A stretch of DNA of 64,000 nt from Pararhodobacter zhoushanensis (GCF_025949695.1 NZ_JAPDFL010000001.1:2235501-2299500), one strand, 5' to 3'. Counted from the stretch's first letter, positions 1 through 10,867 are shown. The notes: a model not told the origin generated them from the letters alone. Translations and numbers: made by a program.

Positions 1-1273
1 CAATGCTGCGCTTGAGGCCGACCTGAAAGCCGCGATGGCCGCGCAACCGCCGATGTACATGGTGAACTCGGACAAGGGGATCACCAACCTGCATGTGTCG
101 TCGGACGTGATCATCGACGCTTCGATGCCTGCGGTGATCAAGGCGGGCGGCAAGGGCTGGGGCCCGGATGGCGCCGAGGCTGACGTCAACTGTTGCATCC
201 CCGACAACTGCTATGCCAGCGTCTATGACGAGACGATCAAATACTTCAAGGAAACCGGCACGCTGGACGTCACCACCTGTGGTGCTGTCTCCAACGTCGG
301 GCTGATGGCGCAAAAGGCCGAGGAATACGGCTCGCACCCCACCACCTTCGAGATCGCCGCCAACGGCACGGTCGAGATCGTGCTGGCCTCGGGCGAGGTG
401 CTGCATTCGCAGACGGTTGAGAAGGGCGACATCTGGCGCTCGTCCACCGCCAAGAAAGCGCCGATCCTCGACTGGATCCAGCTGGGCATCGCCCGCACCA
501 AGGCCACCGGTGCTGCTGCCTTCTGGCTGGACAAGAACCGCGCCCATGACGCCGAGCTGATCAAATACGTCGAGCCCGCGCTGAAAGCCGCTGGCATCGA
601 CATTCCGATCATGGCCCCGCGCGAAGCCACCCGTTTCAGCTTTGAGACCATGCGCGCGGGCAAGGACTGCGTCACCATCACCGGCAACGTGCTGCGCGAC
701 TACCTGACCGACCTGTTCCCCATTCTGGAACTGGGCACCTCGGCCAAGATGCTCTCGATCGTCAAGCTGATGCAGGGCGGCGGCATGTTCGAGACCGGCG
801 CCGGTGGCACCGCGCCCAAGCACGTCCAGCAGGTCTATGAAGAGAACCACCTGCGCTGGGACAGCCTTGGCGAGTTCTGCGCGCTGGGCGAAAGCTTCAA
901 CTTCCTGGCTGAGGCCAAGGGCATGCCCAAAGCCGCCGTGCTGGGCGCTGCGGTCGATTATGCCACGCAGCAGGTGCTCGACAACGCCAAGTCGCCGCGC
1001 GGCCGCGTGGGGCAGGACGATAACCGCACCTCGCACTACTACTTCGCCCGCTACTGGGCCGAGGCGCTGGCCGCCCAGACGGACGACGCCGCGCTGGCCG
1101 CCCACTTCGCCCCCATCGCCAAGGCGCTGGTCGAGGGGGAGGACACGATCGTCGCCGAGCTGCACAGCGTCGAAGGCGCGCCTGCCGATCTGGGCGGCTA
1201 TTACCTGCTCGATACGGCCAAGGTCACCGCAACCATGCGCCCCTCGGCCACGCTGAACGCGATCATCGGCTGA
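1..1273 (+). CDS. icd: NADP-dependent isocitrate dehydrogenase, monomeric type (3' part)
   Basis: TCA-cycle enzyme that oxidatively decarboxylates isocitrate to 2-oxoglutarate with NADP+. The reading frame is open from base 2, so the window holds only the last ~423 residues of a protein that is usually about 740 residues long. The methionine at base 35 is internal, not a start. The stretch around [22 protein letters not shown], followed by the [20 protein letters not shown] region, is typical of the single-subunit IDH family and not of the homodimeric Icd family. The frame ends at a TGA at 1271-1273 and is followed within 25 bases by a strong hairpin terminator. The identification rests on recognising the family sequence. 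Confidence 0.95.
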   Translation, partial: NAALEADLKAAMAAQPPMYMVNSDKGITNLHVSSDVIIDASMPAVIKAGGKGWGPDGAEADVNCCIPDNCYASVYDETIKYFKETGTLDVTTCGAVSNVGLMAQKAEEYGSHPTTFEIAANGTVEIVLASGEVLHSQTVEKGDIWRSSTAKKAPILDWIQLGIARTKATGAAAFWLDKNRAHDAELIKYVEPALKAAGIDIPIMAPREATRFSFETMRAGKDCVTITGNVLRDYLTDLFPILELGTSAKMLSIVKLMQGGGMFETGAGGTAPKHVQQVYEENHLRWDSLGEFCALGESFNFLAEAKGMPKAAVLGAAVDYATQQVLDNAKSPRGRVGQDDNRTSHYYFARYWAEALAAQTDDAALAAHFAPIAKALVEGEDTIVAELHSVEGAPADLGGYYLLDTAKVTATMRPSATLNAIIG

Positions 1274-1296
1274 GGTTTGGCTTTTGCGACAGGGAA

Positions 1297-1325
1297 GGGG
1301 GCGGTCCTGCGGGGCCGCCCTTTTT
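1297..1325 (+). terminator. Rho-independent terminator of icd
   Basis: A GC-rich stem (GGGCGGTCC at 1299-1307 against GGGCCGCCC at 1312-1320, one G-U pair) with a four-base loop is followed by five T residues at 1321-1325. It starts 23 bases after the icd stop. Confidence 0.85.
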
Positions 1326-1509
1326 CATGCCGCGTCTCGCAGGATAGCGTCGCCGGGCCGGGCAGGCACATCGGCTTGGCGGTCAGATCGTCTGCACCAG
1401 CCGCAGCGGTGCCCGCGTTCTGCCCGACCACCCGAAACCCCGTCGGGCGGGGATCAACCGGGCGCGCAGCCCGGTCGGCTTCGGGCGTTCACCCCGCAAG
1501 GCGCTGATC

Positions 1510-2016
1510 TCAAGACCTGTTCCGGGGGCGCATTTCACGGCCTGAAGGGTCCGTATCAAGAACCGATTCGTGCAACCCGCCGATGGTTTGTGCCGTGGGT
1601 TGAAAGTCGTCATCGGTCGTCACCAGAGCCCAGCCAACAGAGCCAAAACGCGTCGCGTCTTCACCAATGAAAGAGGGATCTTCGAGCAGATAACACAGTC
1701 TCGAAATCATTTCGGCTTGTGATGCGCGCACCAGATCGACGAGATCAGCGCGCTCTGCGCCCGCTGCCAGCAGGCGGTGCAGCGCGTGGCCCTGCCCGGT
1801 GAAGGGCTCGTCCGGATGTTTGCGCGCGGCGTCAATGGCCCGGTCAATCCAGCTGTCGTCCTGCTCGTCGACGACCTGCGCCCACGCCTGCCGCAGGAAA
1901 AGAAAGCGATGCAGCTGCGGGATGCCTTCATCGATCTGGGAGCTTGCCCAGGACTCCGGCGCCCCAGCCCCAAGGCTTTTGAACAGGTCTGTGAGGTCGT
2001 TCAGTTCGCTGGACAT
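1510..2016 (-). CDS. Hypothetical protein, 168 aa, acidic
   Basis: I do not recognise this protein. It is a soluble acidic polypeptide without a signal peptide or membrane segment, with likely helical stretches (for example IDRAIDAARKHPDEP and ALHRLLAAGAERADLVDLVRASQ). The start ATG at 2016 is preceded by AGGAAAG at a suitable distance, which supports that it is real. It stands alone between the icd terminator and a short gene-free stretch, convergent with icd. The composition (many D/E, Trp and Leu) is reminiscent of small immunity- or SMI1-like proteins, but that is only an impression and no family motif is visible. Confidence 0.55.
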   Translation of the reverse strand: MSSELNDLTDLFKSLGAGAPESWASSQIDEGIPQLHRFLFLRQAWAQVVDEQDDSWIDRAIDAARKHPDEPFTGQGHALHRLLAAGAERADLVDLVRASQAEMISRLCYLLEDPSFIGEDATRFGSVGWALVTTDDDFQPTAQTIGGLHESVLDTDPSGREMRPRNRS

Positions 2017-2329
2017 TCGTGCGCGCTTTCCTGTTTGGCGTGACTGCCGGGTTGCAGGGTCTCAGGATCCGCCGCATTCGTCGAGACCGATCCTTGTCTC
2101 AAAGACGTGATGTGTCCATGTCGCGATCCGGTCCCCTTTGCCACCCTTTGCCCCGGCGGCTGTCCGGGGCCACCATTCGTGCGCGCCTCGGCAGACCCGG
2201 CATCCGCGGAACCCGACAGAGCCGCTGCATTCTGAGGCCGGTGAACCATCGTTAGGTGCCACGCCCCCGCCGTGCTAGCGTCCCTGCTGCGCGGCCATGA
2301 CCCATGGCGGCACCGAAAAGGATACGCCC
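2017..2329. other. Gene-free stretch
   Basis: Open frames here are short and GC-driven, with no convincing ribosome binding site or recognisable product. It must hold the promoters for the hypothetical gene on the minus strand and for the small secreted protein on the plus strand. No clear hairpin or repeat was seen. Confidence 0.5.
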
Positions 2330-2596
2330 ATGCGACTCTCCCTCGTGCCAGCCCTTGCCATTGCCCTGTTCCTGCCCCTGACCGCCACGGCTGAAGGCAT
2401 GGACACCTTCGGCGAGGGTGCGTGCCAACAGACCTGCGAGGTCTATCGGGACTGTGCCTATGACGCGCTGCAAGCCATCTATAACGGGACGTTTCAGGGC
2501 GAGTGCCGCGATTACAACAGTTGCGGCACCCGGGTTGAGCAATGCCGTGCCGCCAGCGGAACCTGCGAACAGACCTGCAGCGACCCGCGGTTTTAA
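2330..2596 (+). CDS. Small secreted cysteine-rich protein (88 aa)
   Basis: The product begins with a clear Sec signal peptide (MRLSLVPALAIALFLPLTATA, cleavage before EG), so I take the ATG at 2330 rather than the in-frame ATG at 2297. The mature part of about 67 residues contains eight cysteines, in ACQQTC, RDC, GEC, NSC, EQC and GTCEQTC settings. The even number and spacing suggest four disulfides in the periplasm or outside the cell. I do not recognise a family. It is followed by a gene for an Asp/Asn hydroxylase on the same strand, 110 bases away. Function unknown. Confidence 0.65.
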   Translation: MRLSLVPALAIALFLPLTATAEGMDTFGEGACQQTCEVYRDCAYDALQAIYNGTFQGECRDYNSCGTRVEQCRAASGTCEQTCSDPRF

Positions 2597-2706
2597 CGGG
2601 CAACCGATGCCCCGCTCCGGCGGCTGCGTGTCATCGCCCTGTCACAGCCGGGTTCCAAACCGCAAGCAATCCGGTCTACGCTCATCGCGTTGCTCGCAGG
2701 TGCCCC

Positions 2707-3405
2707 ATGCTTCAGAAACTCATCCTCAAGCGGCTGACAAAGCGGTTGCGGCAGGTCTACAGCGACCTCGACACGCCGCCCGTGCTGGACATGGCGCGCT
2801 ATTTTCCTGCGCATGCGGCGCTGGCGGCGCTGTATCCTGCCCTGCGGGCCGAGGCGCTGGCGGTCTATGCCGCCAACCCCGATATCCCGCTTTTCCATGA
2901 CATCACCGCCACGCAGACCCGGATCTCGGCAGGCGACGGCAAGAACTGGCGGATGTTCATGGTCAAGGCCTACCGCCATGTCATCGCCGCCAATGCCGCG
3001 CAAACGCCCGTGCTGGCCCGTTTTCTGCGCGATCACCCCGAGGTGACCACCGCCACCCTGTCTTACCTCGACCCCGGCAAGCATATCCCGCCGCATCGCG
3101 GCCCGTTTCGCGGCGTGCTGCGCTATCATTTGTGCCTCTATGCGCCCGACTGCGGCAGCGACGCCGCGCCGTGGCTGAAAGTGGACGGCACCCGTGTGCC
3201 CTATGCCGAGGGGCAGGCGCTGCTCTGGGACGACACTTTCACCCATGAGGTGCTCAACCCCGGTCCCAACCCGCGCATTGCGCTGCTCCTCGACATCCGC
3301 CGCCCGGTGACCCGCTGGCGGCACCGCGCGGCCTTTCGATGGGTGATGGCAGCGGGCTGGGTGCAGGCCCGGCTGTTGGAACGGCGGATGTCGACAAAGG
3401 CTTGA
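2707..3405 (+). CDS. Aspartyl/asparaginyl beta-hydroxylase family protein (LpxO-like)
   Basis: Fe(II)/2-oxoglutarate-dependent hydroxylase family; relatives hydroxylate lipid A acyl chains (LpxO) or peptides and siderophores. The 232-residue product has the family metal-site pattern: PPHRGPFRGVLRYHLCL with His130, and DDTFTHEVLNPG with His180 followed by RIALLLDIRRP, whose Arg binds 2-oxoglutarate. The start at 2707 is chosen because MLQKLILKRL begins a plausible N-terminus and upstream in-frame codons run into the preceding gene. A basic, amphipathic N-terminus could associate with the membrane. The substrate cannot be read from sequence. Confidence 0.85.
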   Translation: MLQKLILKRLTKRLRQVYSDLDTPPVLDMARYFPAHAALAALYPALRAEALAVYAANPDIPLFHDITATQTRISAGDGKNWRMFMVKAYRHVIAANAAQTPVLARFLRDHPEVTTATLSYLDPGKHIPPHRGPFRGVLRYHLCLYAPDCGSDAAPWLKVDGTRVPYAEGQALLWDDTFTHEVLNPGPNPRIALLLDIRRPVTRWRHRAAFRWVMAAGWVQARLLERRMSTKA

Positions 3406-3452
3406 ACCTGCCGCGCGCCTCGTGTCCTTTGGGGCAAACCTGAGAGGACGCC

Positions 3453-4481
3453 ATGGGAAAACTCACCCTTCTGACCCTGTTCGCGCTGACCCGCCTGCCG
3501 GAACCCGTCGCTGCCCTGTGGCTGACGGGACGGCGCAAAAGCGTCGACGGACGGCGGATCGACGCCAAGGCGCAGGTGCTGGGTGAGCTGTTCAACTCGG
3601 TCCGGGTGCCCGGCGTGACGCCAACTCTGGCCGAGAGCCGCCAGTCGCTCAGCATTCTGGCGGACAAGTTCGACCTGCCGTCCCCGCCGCAAGTCGCCAA
3701 GCGCGACATCACCATGCCCGGCGGCGACGGCGCACGGCCTGCACGCGTCTATGACACTCAGCCCGACGCTTCCAACCGCCCGACGCTGCTGTATATCCAC
3801 GGCGGCGGCTGGGTGCAGGGCAGTCTGGATACGCATGACGGGCTGTGCGGGCAGATCGCGCTCGAGGCCGGGATCAGGGTAATCTCGCTCGACTACCGCC
3901 TTGCGCCGGAACATAAATTCCCTGCCGGTCCCGATGATTGCCTTGCCGCCTACCGCGCGCTCATCGACGATCCGCAAACTTACGGCGTCAACCCCGCCCG
4001 TCTTGCTGTGGGTGGCGACAGCGCCGGGGGCAACCTGACCGCCGCGCTGATGCATGACCTCGCCACCGCCAGTCTGCCGCTGCCCAAAGCGCAGGTGCTG
4101 ATCTACCCGGCCGTCGATTTCCGCATGAACAGCCGCTCGATGACGGCACTGAAAGACGCCTATGTCCTGCCCGCCGACCGCGTCGCGTGGTACATCGACC
4201 AATACCTGCCCGCAGGGCAGGACCGCAGCGACCCGCGCGTGGCCCCGCTGACCTCGGACCGGCTGGCGGGCCAGCCGCAGGCGCTGATCCTCCACGGCGG
4301 CCACGATCCGCTGTGGGATGATGCCACCGCCTACAGCGACGCGCTCAAGGCCGTGGGCGTGCCGGTGACCCTGCTGCCGTTCCCCGGCCAGATCCACGCC
4401 TTTCTGTCCACCCGCCGCGCCATTCCGCAGGGCGTGCAGGCGACCACGGCGATCAGCGACTGGCTCAGGGCGAAACTCTAG
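3453..4481 (+). CDS. Alpha/beta hydrolase, hormone-sensitive lipase-type esterase
   Basis: Carboxylesterase of the HSL (family IV) group. The oxyanion-hole motif HGGGW lies at residues 116-120 and the nucleophile elbow GDSAGG at 188-193, with Ser190. The later HGGHDPLWDD and PGQIHAF segments supply the catalytic Asp and His. The length of 342 residues fits the family. A GAGGACGCC ribosome binding site precedes the ATG at 3453. The last four bases overlap the convergent DHFR-like gene. The natural ester substrate is not evident. Confidence 0.88.
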   Translation: MGKLTLLTLFALTRLPEPVAALWLTGRRKSVDGRRIDAKAQVLGELFNSVRVPGVTPTLAESRQSLSILADKFDLPSPPQVAKRDITMPGGDGARPARVYDTQPDASNRPTLLYIHGGGWVQGSLDTHDGLCGQIALEAGIRVISLDYRLAPEHKFPAGPDDCLAAYRALIDDPQTYGVNPARLAVGGDSAGGNLTAALMHDLATASLPLPKAQVLIYPAVDFRMNSRSMTALKDAYVLPADRVAWYIDQYLPAGQDRSDPRVAPLTSDRLAGQPQALILHGGHDPLWDDATAYSDALKAVGVPVTLLPFPGQIHAFLSTRRAIPQGVQATTAISDWLRAKL

Positions 4482-5008
4482 GCCGGAGCATAGCTGAGAC
4501 AGACGTATTCTTCGGCGATGGTCTCGGTCGCGACCAGCCGCAGGCGCGGCAGGGGCCCGTTGAAAAACGGCGTGCCGCGTCCCAGCACGACCGGGTGCAG
4601 ATACAGGCGATACAGGTCGATCAGACCCAGCGCCCCAAGGCTCGCTGCCAGCGTCGGCCCGGCGACCTCGATCTCGCCCTCGACGCTGGCTTTCAGCGCC
4701 CGGACCTCTGCCTCAACGTCCTCTCCCAGTAGCGTGGCATTCGGCCCCACCGCTGCCAGACTGCGCGATACCACCCATTTCGGCTGTCGCCGCCACGCCA
4801 CCGCGAACGCCTGCTCATCCTCGCCCCAGCCGGGTTGCTCAGCGTCCCAATAGGCCATCAGCTCGTACAGGGTGCGCCCGTAGAGACTGCCCGCCTGACC
4901 CTTCGTCTGGTCGATGAAATGGCGAAACAGCGGGGGGCTTGGGGCAAATTCGGTGTGATCGACAAAGCCGTCGAGCGAAACATTCATGCCAAAAACCAGC
5001 GTCGCCAT
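4478..5008 (-). CDS. Dihydrofolate reductase-like (RibD C-terminal domain) protein
   Basis: A 176-residue protein with the DHFR/RibD-C fold: N-terminal MNVSLDGFVD, a YGRTLYELM helix, and the C-terminal LYLHPVVLGRGTPFF segment are hallmarks of the YyaP/YwjB-type group. These proteins bind NADPH-like nucleotides, but most lack a proven substrate and are not housekeeping folate reductases. The gene is convergent with the esterase and overlaps its end by four bases. Confidence 0.85.
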   Translation of the reverse strand: MATLVFGMNVSLDGFVDHTEFAPSPPLFRHFIDQTKGQAGSLYGRTLYELMAYWDAEQPGWGEDEQAFAVAWRRQPKWVVSRSLAAVGPNATLLGEDVEAEVRALKASVEGEIEVAGPTLAASLGALGLIDLYRLYLHPVVLGRGTPFFNGPLPRLRLVATETIAEEYVCLSYAPA

Positions 5009-5135
5009 CCGTGGCCTCCCTCACCGGGCTGATGCCTCAGGCTAACCCCCTTCACCTCACCGATCAACCGACGCTGCCCGCCCGGCTTGCGTTCGCGCGC
5101 CCGGCGTCGCAGGATCGCCGCAACCGGAGATTACC

Positions 5136-6542
5136 ATGCGCAACGCCCATCCCATCGACACCGCCATCGACACCCACCGCTGTGACCTGACCGGCATGGC
5201 CGACCGGGTCTGGGGCACGCCCGAGCTGCTCTATCAGGAAAAAGCCTCGTGCGCCGAGCACACCGCCATGCTCAAGGCTAAGGGCTTTCGCGTGACCGAA
5301 AACGTCGCGGGCATCCCCACCGCCGTGATGGGCGAGGCGGGGCAGGGCGGTCCGGTGATCGCGATCCTTGGCGAATATGACGCGCTGCCCGGTCTCAGTC
5401 AGGTCGCCGGACTGGCCGAGCCGCAAGAGCTGGTCACGGGCGGCAACGGCCACGGCTGCGGGCACAACCTGCTGGGCTCGGCCGCGTTGCTCGCCGCCTG
5501 CGCGGTCAAGGACTGGCTGGAGCAAACCGGCACCGAGGGCCGCGTGCGCTATTATGGCTGCCCGGCGGAAGAGGGCGGGGCGGCCAAGACCTTCATGGTG
5601 CGCGATGGCGCGTTCGCGGGCACCGATGCCGCGATCACCTGGCACCCCGACAGCATGACCCGCGTCGCCGATCCCTATTCGCTGGCCAATACGCGGATTG
5701 ACTTCACCTTCCACGGCCGCGCCAGCCATGCCGCGATGTCGCCCCATCTGGGCCGTTCGGCGCTGGACGCGGTGGAGCTGATGTCCGTCGGCGTCAACTA
5801 TCTGCGCGAGCATATGGTTCAGGATGCGCGCATCCATTACGCCTATCTCGACGCGGGCGGCAGCGCGCCCAATGTGGTGCAATCCAAGGCCCGCGTGCGC
5901 TATTCGATCCGCGCGCTGAAAACCTCCGAGATGCTGGCGCTGGTCGAACGGGTCAAGGATGTGGCGCGCGGCGCGGCGCTGATGACCGGCACCACGGTCG
6001 AGGCCAAGGTCTATTCCGCCGTCTCGGCCATGCTGGAAAACCTGACCATGGACCGCACCATGCAGCGGGTGCTGGACGCCATCGGCGGCGTACCGTTCGA
6101 CGCCGCCGACCAGCCCTATGCCGCGCAGATTCAGGCGACGCTGAGCCCTGAGGACATCGCGCTGCCCTACCGCATCGTGGCGATGCAACCGCGCGCCGAC
6201 ACGCCGCTGTCGGACTGGATCGTCCCGCTGCGCCCGGGGGGCGAGGTGATGACCGGCTCGACCGATGTGGCCGACGTCAGCCACGCTGTGCCGCTGACGC
6301 AGGTGCAGGTCGCCACCATGGCCATCGGCACGCCGCTGCATTCGTGGCAGGCGACGGCGCAGGGCAAAAGCCCCGCCGCGCACAAGGGCATGACCCACGC
6401 CGCCACCGCGATGGCCCGCTGCGCGCAGCTGTTGATCACCGAGCCCGACACATTGGCCGCCGCCAAGGCCGAACACGCCGAGCATCAGGCGCAAGACCCT
6501 TATGTCTGCCCGATGCCCGAGGAGGTGAAGGCGCCGGTGTAA
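5136..6542 (+). CDS. M20 amidohydrolase, AbgB-like (p-aminobenzoyl-glutamate hydrolase family)
   Basis: Zinc-dependent M20 peptidase-family amidohydrolase of 468 residues. Metal-site motifs are visible at GEYDALPG (79-86), GNGHGCGHNLLG (103-114) and CPAEEGG (142-148), and the dimerisation lid contains GRASHAAMSPHLGRSALDA. The HGCGHNLLG form and overall length match AbgB-type enzymes, which cleave folate catabolites or related aminoacyl amides. There is no neighbouring abgA or abgT, so the substrate is uncertain. It begins 128 bases after the divergent DHFR-like gene. Confidence 0.85.
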   Translation: MRNAHPIDTAIDTHRCDLTGMADRVWGTPELLYQEKASCAEHTAMLKAKGFRVTENVAGIPTAVMGEAGQGGPVIAILGEYDALPGLSQVAGLAEPQELVTGGNGHGCGHNLLGSAALLAACAVKDWLEQTGTEGRVRYYGCPAEEGGAAKTFMVRDGAFAGTDAAITWHPDSMTRVADPYSLANTRIDFTFHGRASHAAMSPHLGRSALDAVELMSVGVNYLREHMVQDARIHYAYLDAGGSAPNVVQSKARVRYSIRALKTSEMLALVERVKDVARGAALMTGTTVEAKVYSAVSAMLENLTMDRTMQRVLDAIGGVPFDAADQPYAAQIQATLSPEDIALPYRIVAMQPRADTPLSDWIVPLRPGGEVMTGSTDVADVSHAVPLTQVQVATMAIGTPLHSWQATAQGKSPAAHKGMTHAATAMARCAQLLITEPDTLAAAKAEHAEHQAQDPYVCPMPEEVKAPV

Positions 6543-6552
6543 ACCGCGCGCC

Positions 6553-6993
6553 TCAGCTCTGGCGCTTTTGAACCAGCACGTTGTCCAGCATGCTCAGGAC
6601 GATCTGGTTGTGTTGATTGATCAGCGTCTGGCGCGTGATCACGATGCCCCGTTGCGGGTTCGACGCCGATAGGCGCTTGCTTTCGACATCAAGGATCAGC
6701 GTTACGGTGTCGTTCGCGTAGGCATGGGTATTAAACCGCACATCGTCATACCCGAAGGACGCGATGATTGCCGGGGGGCGGTCCAGACCGTGGATCAGAC
6801 GGTTGCGCAGGGCCAGTAAAAACGGTTCCGAGACACGTATTTTATCGTGATTGACCCTTGAGTTACGCTTGATCCCCAGCAAGCTGTCACCCCAGGATTT
6901 TGCAAAAGCCTCAATGTCGTCGCGGTTGATACTCTGGCTGGCACCACGGATCCGAGAGGGACATTCGATGTCGTCAAAATAAGTTAAATTCAC
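6553..6993 (-). CDS. MaoC-like (hot-dog fold) dehydratase family protein
   Basis: The product resembles MaoC-type acyl-dehydratases: an N-terminal YFDDIEC segment, DDIEAFAKSWGD, and a C-terminal half with NDTVTLILDVESKR and VLVQKR. These proteins hydrate trans-2-enoyl-CoA or serve as thioester-binding domains. The catalytic Asp/His pair is not clear: the usual (D)xxPxHxD stretch reads DSLLGIKRNSRV, so activity is doubtful. A GTG at 6993 with AGGTG upstream gives 146 residues and fits the family N-terminus better than the ATG at 7026. The region is more A+T-rich than its surroundings. Confidence 0.6.
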   Translation of the reverse strand: MNLTYFDDIECPSRIRGASQSINRDDIEAFAKSWGDSLLGIKRNSRVNHDKIRVSEPFLLALRNRLIHGLDRPPAIIASFGYDDVRFNTHAYANDTVTLILDVESKRLSASNPQRGIVITRQTLINQHNQIVLSMLDNVLVQKRQS

Positions 6994-7155
6994 ACAAGCA
7001 CCTGAAATTGTTACTGCAATAAACACAGTGATTTAACCCAGAGTTGGTTGCAAAAATCAAGCATTGGGTTCGGACCTGCACCTGGCGGGCGTCAGGCGGA
7101 TGCGCTGTGCCAATTCCAGGTTGTGCGTGTCCGGGGCACGCAACAGGTCTGGCCT

Positions 7156-7181
7156 TTTGCGCGCCGTTGATGGCGCGCAAA
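7156..7181. repeat. Perfect 10-bp inverted repeat
   Basis: TTTGCGCGCC at 7156-7165 and GGCGCGCAAA at 7172-7181 form a perfect stem with a six-base loop, in the 281-base gap between the mntH stop and the MaoC-like gene. Without a T-run after it on the minus strand, it is not a textbook terminator for mntH, but it could be the 3' end of that transcript. Confidence 0.5.
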
Positions 7182-7307
7182 TGAGCAGGTCCGCTGCCGC
7201 TTGATCCCGCGTCTGCAGAGCCAGGGCAGGGGTTGCTAAAAGGTTAATCTCTGTCGCCAAGTCTTTGTTTTCAAAGCATCGGCCTGCATGTCCCATCGGG
7301 GGACATC

Positions 7308-8621
7308 TCACCCCAGTCCCGGCACGCTGATCCCGAAGAACCCCGCCAACAGCACAAAATTCAGCCCCAGCACCACGACCGATCCCAGCACCGCCAGCCC
7401 GCGTACCAAAGGGCCGGTCACATGCGCGCCCATCAGATCGCGCCGCCCGGTAAAGATCACCAGCGCCACCATCGGCACCGGCAGGGCGATGGACAGCACC
7501 ACTTGGCTGAGCACCAGCGCCTCGGTCGCATTGACCCCCATAGCGACGATGATGAACGCCGGCGCCATCGTCACCACCCGGCGCAGCCAGACCGGGACAT
7601 GGATGCGCAAGAAGCCCTGCATGATCATCTGCCCGGCCATCGTCCCCACCACCGAGGACGAGATCCCCGAGGCGATCAGTGACACTAGAAACGCCCCCGC
7701 CGCCGCTGCACCCAGCAGCGGTGTCAGCATGTGATAGGCGGTCTCGATCTCGGCCACCTCGGCATGGCCTTGGTGGAAGGCCGAGGCGGCCATGATCACC
7801 ATCGCCATGTTGACCATCCCGGCCACCGCGAGCGCCACGATCACCTCGATGTTCGAAAAGCGCACCAGCCTGCGGCGTTCACCCGCCGTGGGGTTCGTCG
7901 CCCGCGCCTGCGTCAACCCCGAGTGCAGATAGATCGCGTGCGGCATCACCGTCGCCCCGATGATCCCCACCGCGATGGTCAGCGCCGCCGTGTCGGGCAG
8001 ACCCGGCGTGACCAGCCCGGTCAGCGCGCCGCCCCAGTCGACGGGCGCAATGAGCATCTCGGCCAGATAGCACAGCCCGATGATCGCCACGAAAGTGCCG
8101 ATCACCAGCTCCATCGGCCGGAACCCGCGCTGTTCGACCATCAGGATCGCGTAAGTGATCACCGCCGTCGCGATCATCCCCTGCATCAGCGGCAGCCCGA
8201 ACAGCAGCGCAAGGCCGATCGCACCGCCCAGAAACTCGGCCAGATCCGTGGCCATCGCGGCGACTTCGCTGATCCCCCACATCACCCAGACCACCGGGCG
8301 CGGGAAGTGATCGCGGCACAGCTCGGCCAGATTGTTGCCCGTGACGATCCCCAGCCGGGCCGAGAGCGCCTGAAACAGCATGGCGATCAGGTTCGCCATC
8401 AGCACGACCCACAGCAGCATATAGCCATAGCCCGCGCCGGCCTGAATGTTGGTCGCATAGTTGCCGGGGTCGATATAGGCGACCGAGGCGATCACGGCGG
8501 GGCCAACGAAGGACAACAGTGCGCGCGGCCCGCGCCGCCGTCCGGCAAGCGCCTCGGTCATGGTTGAACGGGTACGGTCGGTCAGGCTGGCCGTGTTGCG
8601 GGGCTGGGAACTGGACTGCAC
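7308..8621 (-). CDS. mntH: Nramp-family Mn2+/Fe2+ : H+ symporter MntH
   Basis: Inner-membrane divalent metal importer. The 437-residue product has about eleven hydrophobic segments and the Nramp signatures DPGN (51-54, TM1 metal site) and MPHAIYLHSG (TM6 metal site). The family length is 400-440 residues. The ATG at 8621 is possible, but an internal ATG at 8561 (MTEALAGRR) would remove a 20-residue polar tail and leave room for the operator at 8648-8667. The gene is divergent from mntR across a 154-base region with a near-perfect palindrome, so manganese-dependent repression is likely. Confidence 0.93.
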   Translation of the reverse strand: MQSSSQPRNTASLTDRTRSTMTEALAGRRRGPRALLSFVGPAVIASVAYIDPGNYATNIQAGAGYGYMLLWVVLMANLIAMLFQALSARLGIVTGNNLAELCRDHFPRPVVWVMWGISEVAAMATDLAEFLGGAIGLALLFGLPLMQGMIATAVITYAILMVEQRGFRPMELVIGTFVAIIGLCYLAEMLIAPVDWGGALTGLVTPGLPDTAALTIAVGIIGATVMPHAIYLHSGLTQARATNPTAGERRRLVRFSNIEVIVALAVAGMVNMAMVIMAASAFHQGHAEVAEIETAYHMLTPLLGAAAAGAFLVSLIASGISSSVVGTMAGQMIMQGFLRIHVPVWLRRVVTMAPAFIIVAMGVNATEALVLSQVVLSIALPVPMVALVIFTGRRDLMGAHVTGPLVRGLAVLGSVVVLGLNFVLLAGFFGISVPGLG

Positions 8622-8647
8622 GGGGCGACTCCGGGGTGTTTGTGCGG

Positions 8648-8667
8648 AATGTAGCCAGGGCTACATT
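8648..8667. promoter_or_regulatory. Putative MntR operator
   Basis: AATGTAGCC and GGCTACATT form a perfect 9-bp inverted repeat around two bases, in the mntH-mntR divergent promoter region, 27 bases from the mntH start. The layout and the TAGCnnnGGCTA core resemble the enterobacterial MntR box. Binding is inferred from position and symmetry. Confidence 0.75.
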
Positions 8668-8775
8668 GCTTGCAAGTGGCAAATTATTGACGACTGCTTT
8701 GCATTCACGCCGCCCCGTCGATAGAAGAGTTCAGGGTTCGCGACAGGGCGGCCCGCAACGACGGACCCCGACACA

Positions 8776-9216
8776 GTGCCCGAGCCCGCCCCCGAGACCC
8801 TTCCAGACAGTGCCGAAACCTCGGACCGCTTCGCGCAGGCGCGCACGGCGCAATCGGTGGCGTTGTTGGAGGATTACGTCGAGCTGATCGGCGACCTGAT
8901 CGCCGAGCATGGTGAAGCCCGCATCACCGATCTCGCGCAGCGCATGGGCGTGACGCATCCGACGGTGACCAAGGCCGTGGCGCGGCTGCGGCGCGAGGGG
9001 TTGGTGACCTCGCGGCCTTATCGGGGCGTGTTCCTGACCGACTCAGGCGCGGCGTTGGCTGGCAAGGTGCGCGCGCGCCACCGCACGGTGGTGTCGCTGC
9101 TGGTCGCGCTGGGCGTCCCGCCCGAGACGGCGGAACTGGACGCCGAGGGCATGGAACACCATGTTTCCGAGGTCACGCTGCGGGCATTCGAGGCTTATCT
9201 GGCCCGTCAGGACTGA
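8776..9216 (+). CDS. mntR: Manganese-responsive DtxR-family repressor MntR
   Basis: A metal-sensing winged-helix repressor of 146 residues. The DYVELIGDLIAEHGEARITDLAQRMGVTHPTVTKAVARL helix-turn-helix region, the RGVFLTDSGAAL wing and the EGMEHHVSEVTL metal-binding dimerisation helix align well with E. coli MntR. The start is a GTG at 8776. A non-conserved N-terminal extension of about 25 residues is rich in Pro and Glu. It is divergent from mntH. Confidence 0.92.
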   Translation: MPEPAPETLPDSAETSDRFAQARTAQSVALLEDYVELIGDLIAEHGEARITDLAQRMGVTHPTVTKAVARLRREGLVTSRPYRGVFLTDSGAALAGKVRARHRTVVSLLVALGVPPETAELDAEGMEHHVSEVTLRAFEAYLARQD

Positions 9217-9271
9217 TAGGCCACACTCTGTAGCCTCCAGCCCTTTCCTTTCCGCCAAACCCATGCCATAG

Positions 9272-10765
<1,494 letters not shown>

Positions 10766-10867
10766 GGCCCTGGCCCTCGCGCGGCGGGGCTTGAAGGCGC
10801 CGCCGGGCTGAGGCAGGCTTGCGGCGGGCGGTAAGCCGCCCGCAATCCCCAGACCCGGAGACCGCCG

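Noticed and set aside
7057..7311. An 84-codon minus-strand frame between mntH and the MaoC-like gene
   Set aside because: No ribosome binding site, overlaps the mntH end, and contains the hairpin at 7156-7181; no recognisable product.
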